This document shows positions 49,748 to 50,377 of a stretch of DNA of 50,377 nucleotides, piece by piece. Positions within the stretch are counted from its first letter, which is position 1. The number at the start of each line of letters is the position of its first letter. Both the position numbers and the translations under genes were made by a program. Where the stretch lies: NCBI GenBank assembly GCA_944325325.1, contig CALUZP010000110.1, positions 1 through 50,377 on the forward strand. Reading direction: 5' to 3'. This stretch comes from an uncultured Desulfovibrionaceae bacterium. Its GTDB lineage: Bacteria; Desulfobacterota; Desulfovibrionia; Desulfovibrionales; Desulfovibrionaceae. The notes under the pieces are model-generated. The model saw only the letters and a program-made list of their open reading frames with translations, ran no database searches and had not been told where the DNA came from.

Positions 49748-50377
49748 GCAAATCTCCCATAGAGCGGGGTGTTGCAGTCCGGGCAGCGCCCCCCTTGTGC
49801 AAGGCGGTTGAAGACAACGGCAAACCCGTCACGGCGGATGAGCGGCGCGCCACAGGCGGCGCAACGGGTCGTTTCCGCGCGGGTTGTGTTGCCCAGGTAC
49901 ACATGATGCAGCCCCCCGGCCAGTGCCTGCTGTCTGGCTGCGTCCAGCGTTGCTTCAGGCGTTGGAGGCAGTGTGGCAAGGCGATGCCGGGGAAAGAATC
50001 TGGAAAAATGCAGCGGTGTTTCAGTGCCAAGCTCGTCCCTGACAAACCGGATGAGATCCTGTAGTTCTTCAGGACTGTCGTTGCGGCCGGGAATCAGCAG
50101 GTTGGTGATTTCAAGGTGCAGGTTCGCCGCGCGCATTTGCCTGATGGCGTCGAGCACGGGTGCGAGCGTGGCTCCGCAGTTTGTCCGGTAGAACGTATCC
50201 CGCATGGACTTGATGTCCACGTTGGCTGCATCAATGAACGGCAGCAGCGGGGTGAGTGTGTCGGGTTCCACCCAGGCGGCCGTGACCAGCACGTTGCGGC
50301 CGCCTGCCGCACGGACGGCCCGGGCGCAGTCGAGCACATACTCCGGTGCGACGAGCGGTTCGGTGTAGGTATAGGCC
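49744..50377 (-). CDS. AmmeMemoRadiSam system radical SAM enzyme, C-terminal part
   Basis: About 210 C-terminal residues are in the window; the N-terminal part with the CxxxCxxC cluster lies off the right edge. The visible part has AYTYTEPLVAPEYVLDCARAVRAAGG, VDIKSMRDTFYRTNCGATLAPVLDAI, LEITNLLIPGRNDSPEEL and LHFSRFFPRHRL, all typical of the PflA-like enzymes that accompany Memo and AMMECR1. It ends with two CxxC pairs (CAAC, CPDC) forming a small zinc-ribbon. The TGA overlaps the ATG of the fused protein. Confidence 0.88.
   Translation of the reverse strand, partial: AYTYTEPLVAPEYVLDCARAVRAAGGRNVLVTAAWVEPDTLTPLLPFIDAANVDIKSMRDTFYRTNCGATLAPVLDAIRQMRAANLHLEITNLLIPGRNDSPEELQDLIRFVRDELGTETPLHFSRFFPRHRLATLPPTPEATLDAARQQALAGGLHHVYLGNTTRAETTRCAACGAPLIRRDGFAVVFNRLAQGGRCPDCNTPLYGRFA

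Noticed and set aside
1-50377. tRNA, rRNA, tmRNA, RNase P RNA or CRISPR array
   Set aside because: No T-loop-like GGTTCRA segments in gaps, no conserved RNA cores and no regularly spaced direct repeats were seen by eye; the only dispersed repeat is the 150-bp element.

Overview
The window looks like chromosomal DNA of a GC-rich Gram-negative bacterium, most likely a sulfate-reducer relative (Desulfobacterota, Desulfovibrionaceae-like). This is an inference from the protein flavour (HisF beginning [15 protein letters not shown], an SH3-NlpC/P60 lipoprotein of the kind known from Desulfovibrio, a thiS-F-G-H-E operon, a large liv operon) and from lipoproteins and heptosyltransferase-like genes that imply an outer membrane. 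No rRNA, tRNA, CRISPR array, prophage or transposase gene was found. Most genes are housekeeping.

Layout, left to right. 1-5 kb: the 5' end of der (minus), rnhA, rpsA with a hairpin-rich leader, and a CitMHS/NhaD-like ion transporter. 5.4-7.3 kb (minus): hisH-hisF-rlpA. 7.4-9.4 kb: an orphan structured leader with terminator, then tsaE-lysC. 9.5-12 kb: a divergent MutY-C-terminus-like Nudix protein, then rimI-like, tpiA and secG. 12.1-17 kb: a polar amino-acid ABC transporter (binding protein, permease, ATPase, second permease), then lepA. 17.3-20.1 kb: a YbgC-type thioesterase (minus), mltA and an acidic coiled-coil protein. 20.4-25.1 kb (minus): a 49-residue FeoB-associated Cys-rich protein, then thiSFGHE behind a promoter and an intrinsic terminator. 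25.3-30.4 kb (minus): MFS-hypE, metF-glycosyltransferase 9, and a GNAT protein. 31.1-35.4 kb (minus): ilvE, dnaX-ybaB and, after an interruption, recR. 35.9-40 kb: an SH3-NlpC/P60 lipoprotein (minus), then rpmE, DUF1385 and prfA (plus). 40.4-50.4 kb (minus): pepP-like, hemW, livKHMGF, and an AmmeMemoRadiSam locus (fused Memo-AMMECR1 protein plus a radical SAM enzyme cut by the right edge).

The most notable undescribed signal is a family of five dispersed, non-coding elements of about 150 bp (4857-5008, 17168-17316, 30555-30704, 31830-31979, 40297-40444). They have TTAGAGC...GCTCTAA-type inverted ends, TA at the tips, several internal hairpins and compensatory base changes, so they look like a MITE family. 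Two copies supply the stop codon of the neighbouring gene. Two nearly identical copies in inverted orientation bracket recR, and one of them sits inside what is normally a tight dnaX-ybaB-recR operon.

A second theme is leader RNAs with no recognisable known riboswitch: the thi operon has a consensus-like promoter followed by a strong terminator 33 nt before thiS but no THI box, tsaE-lysC has a leader with a long stem and terminator, and rpsA has two mutually exclusive hairpins.
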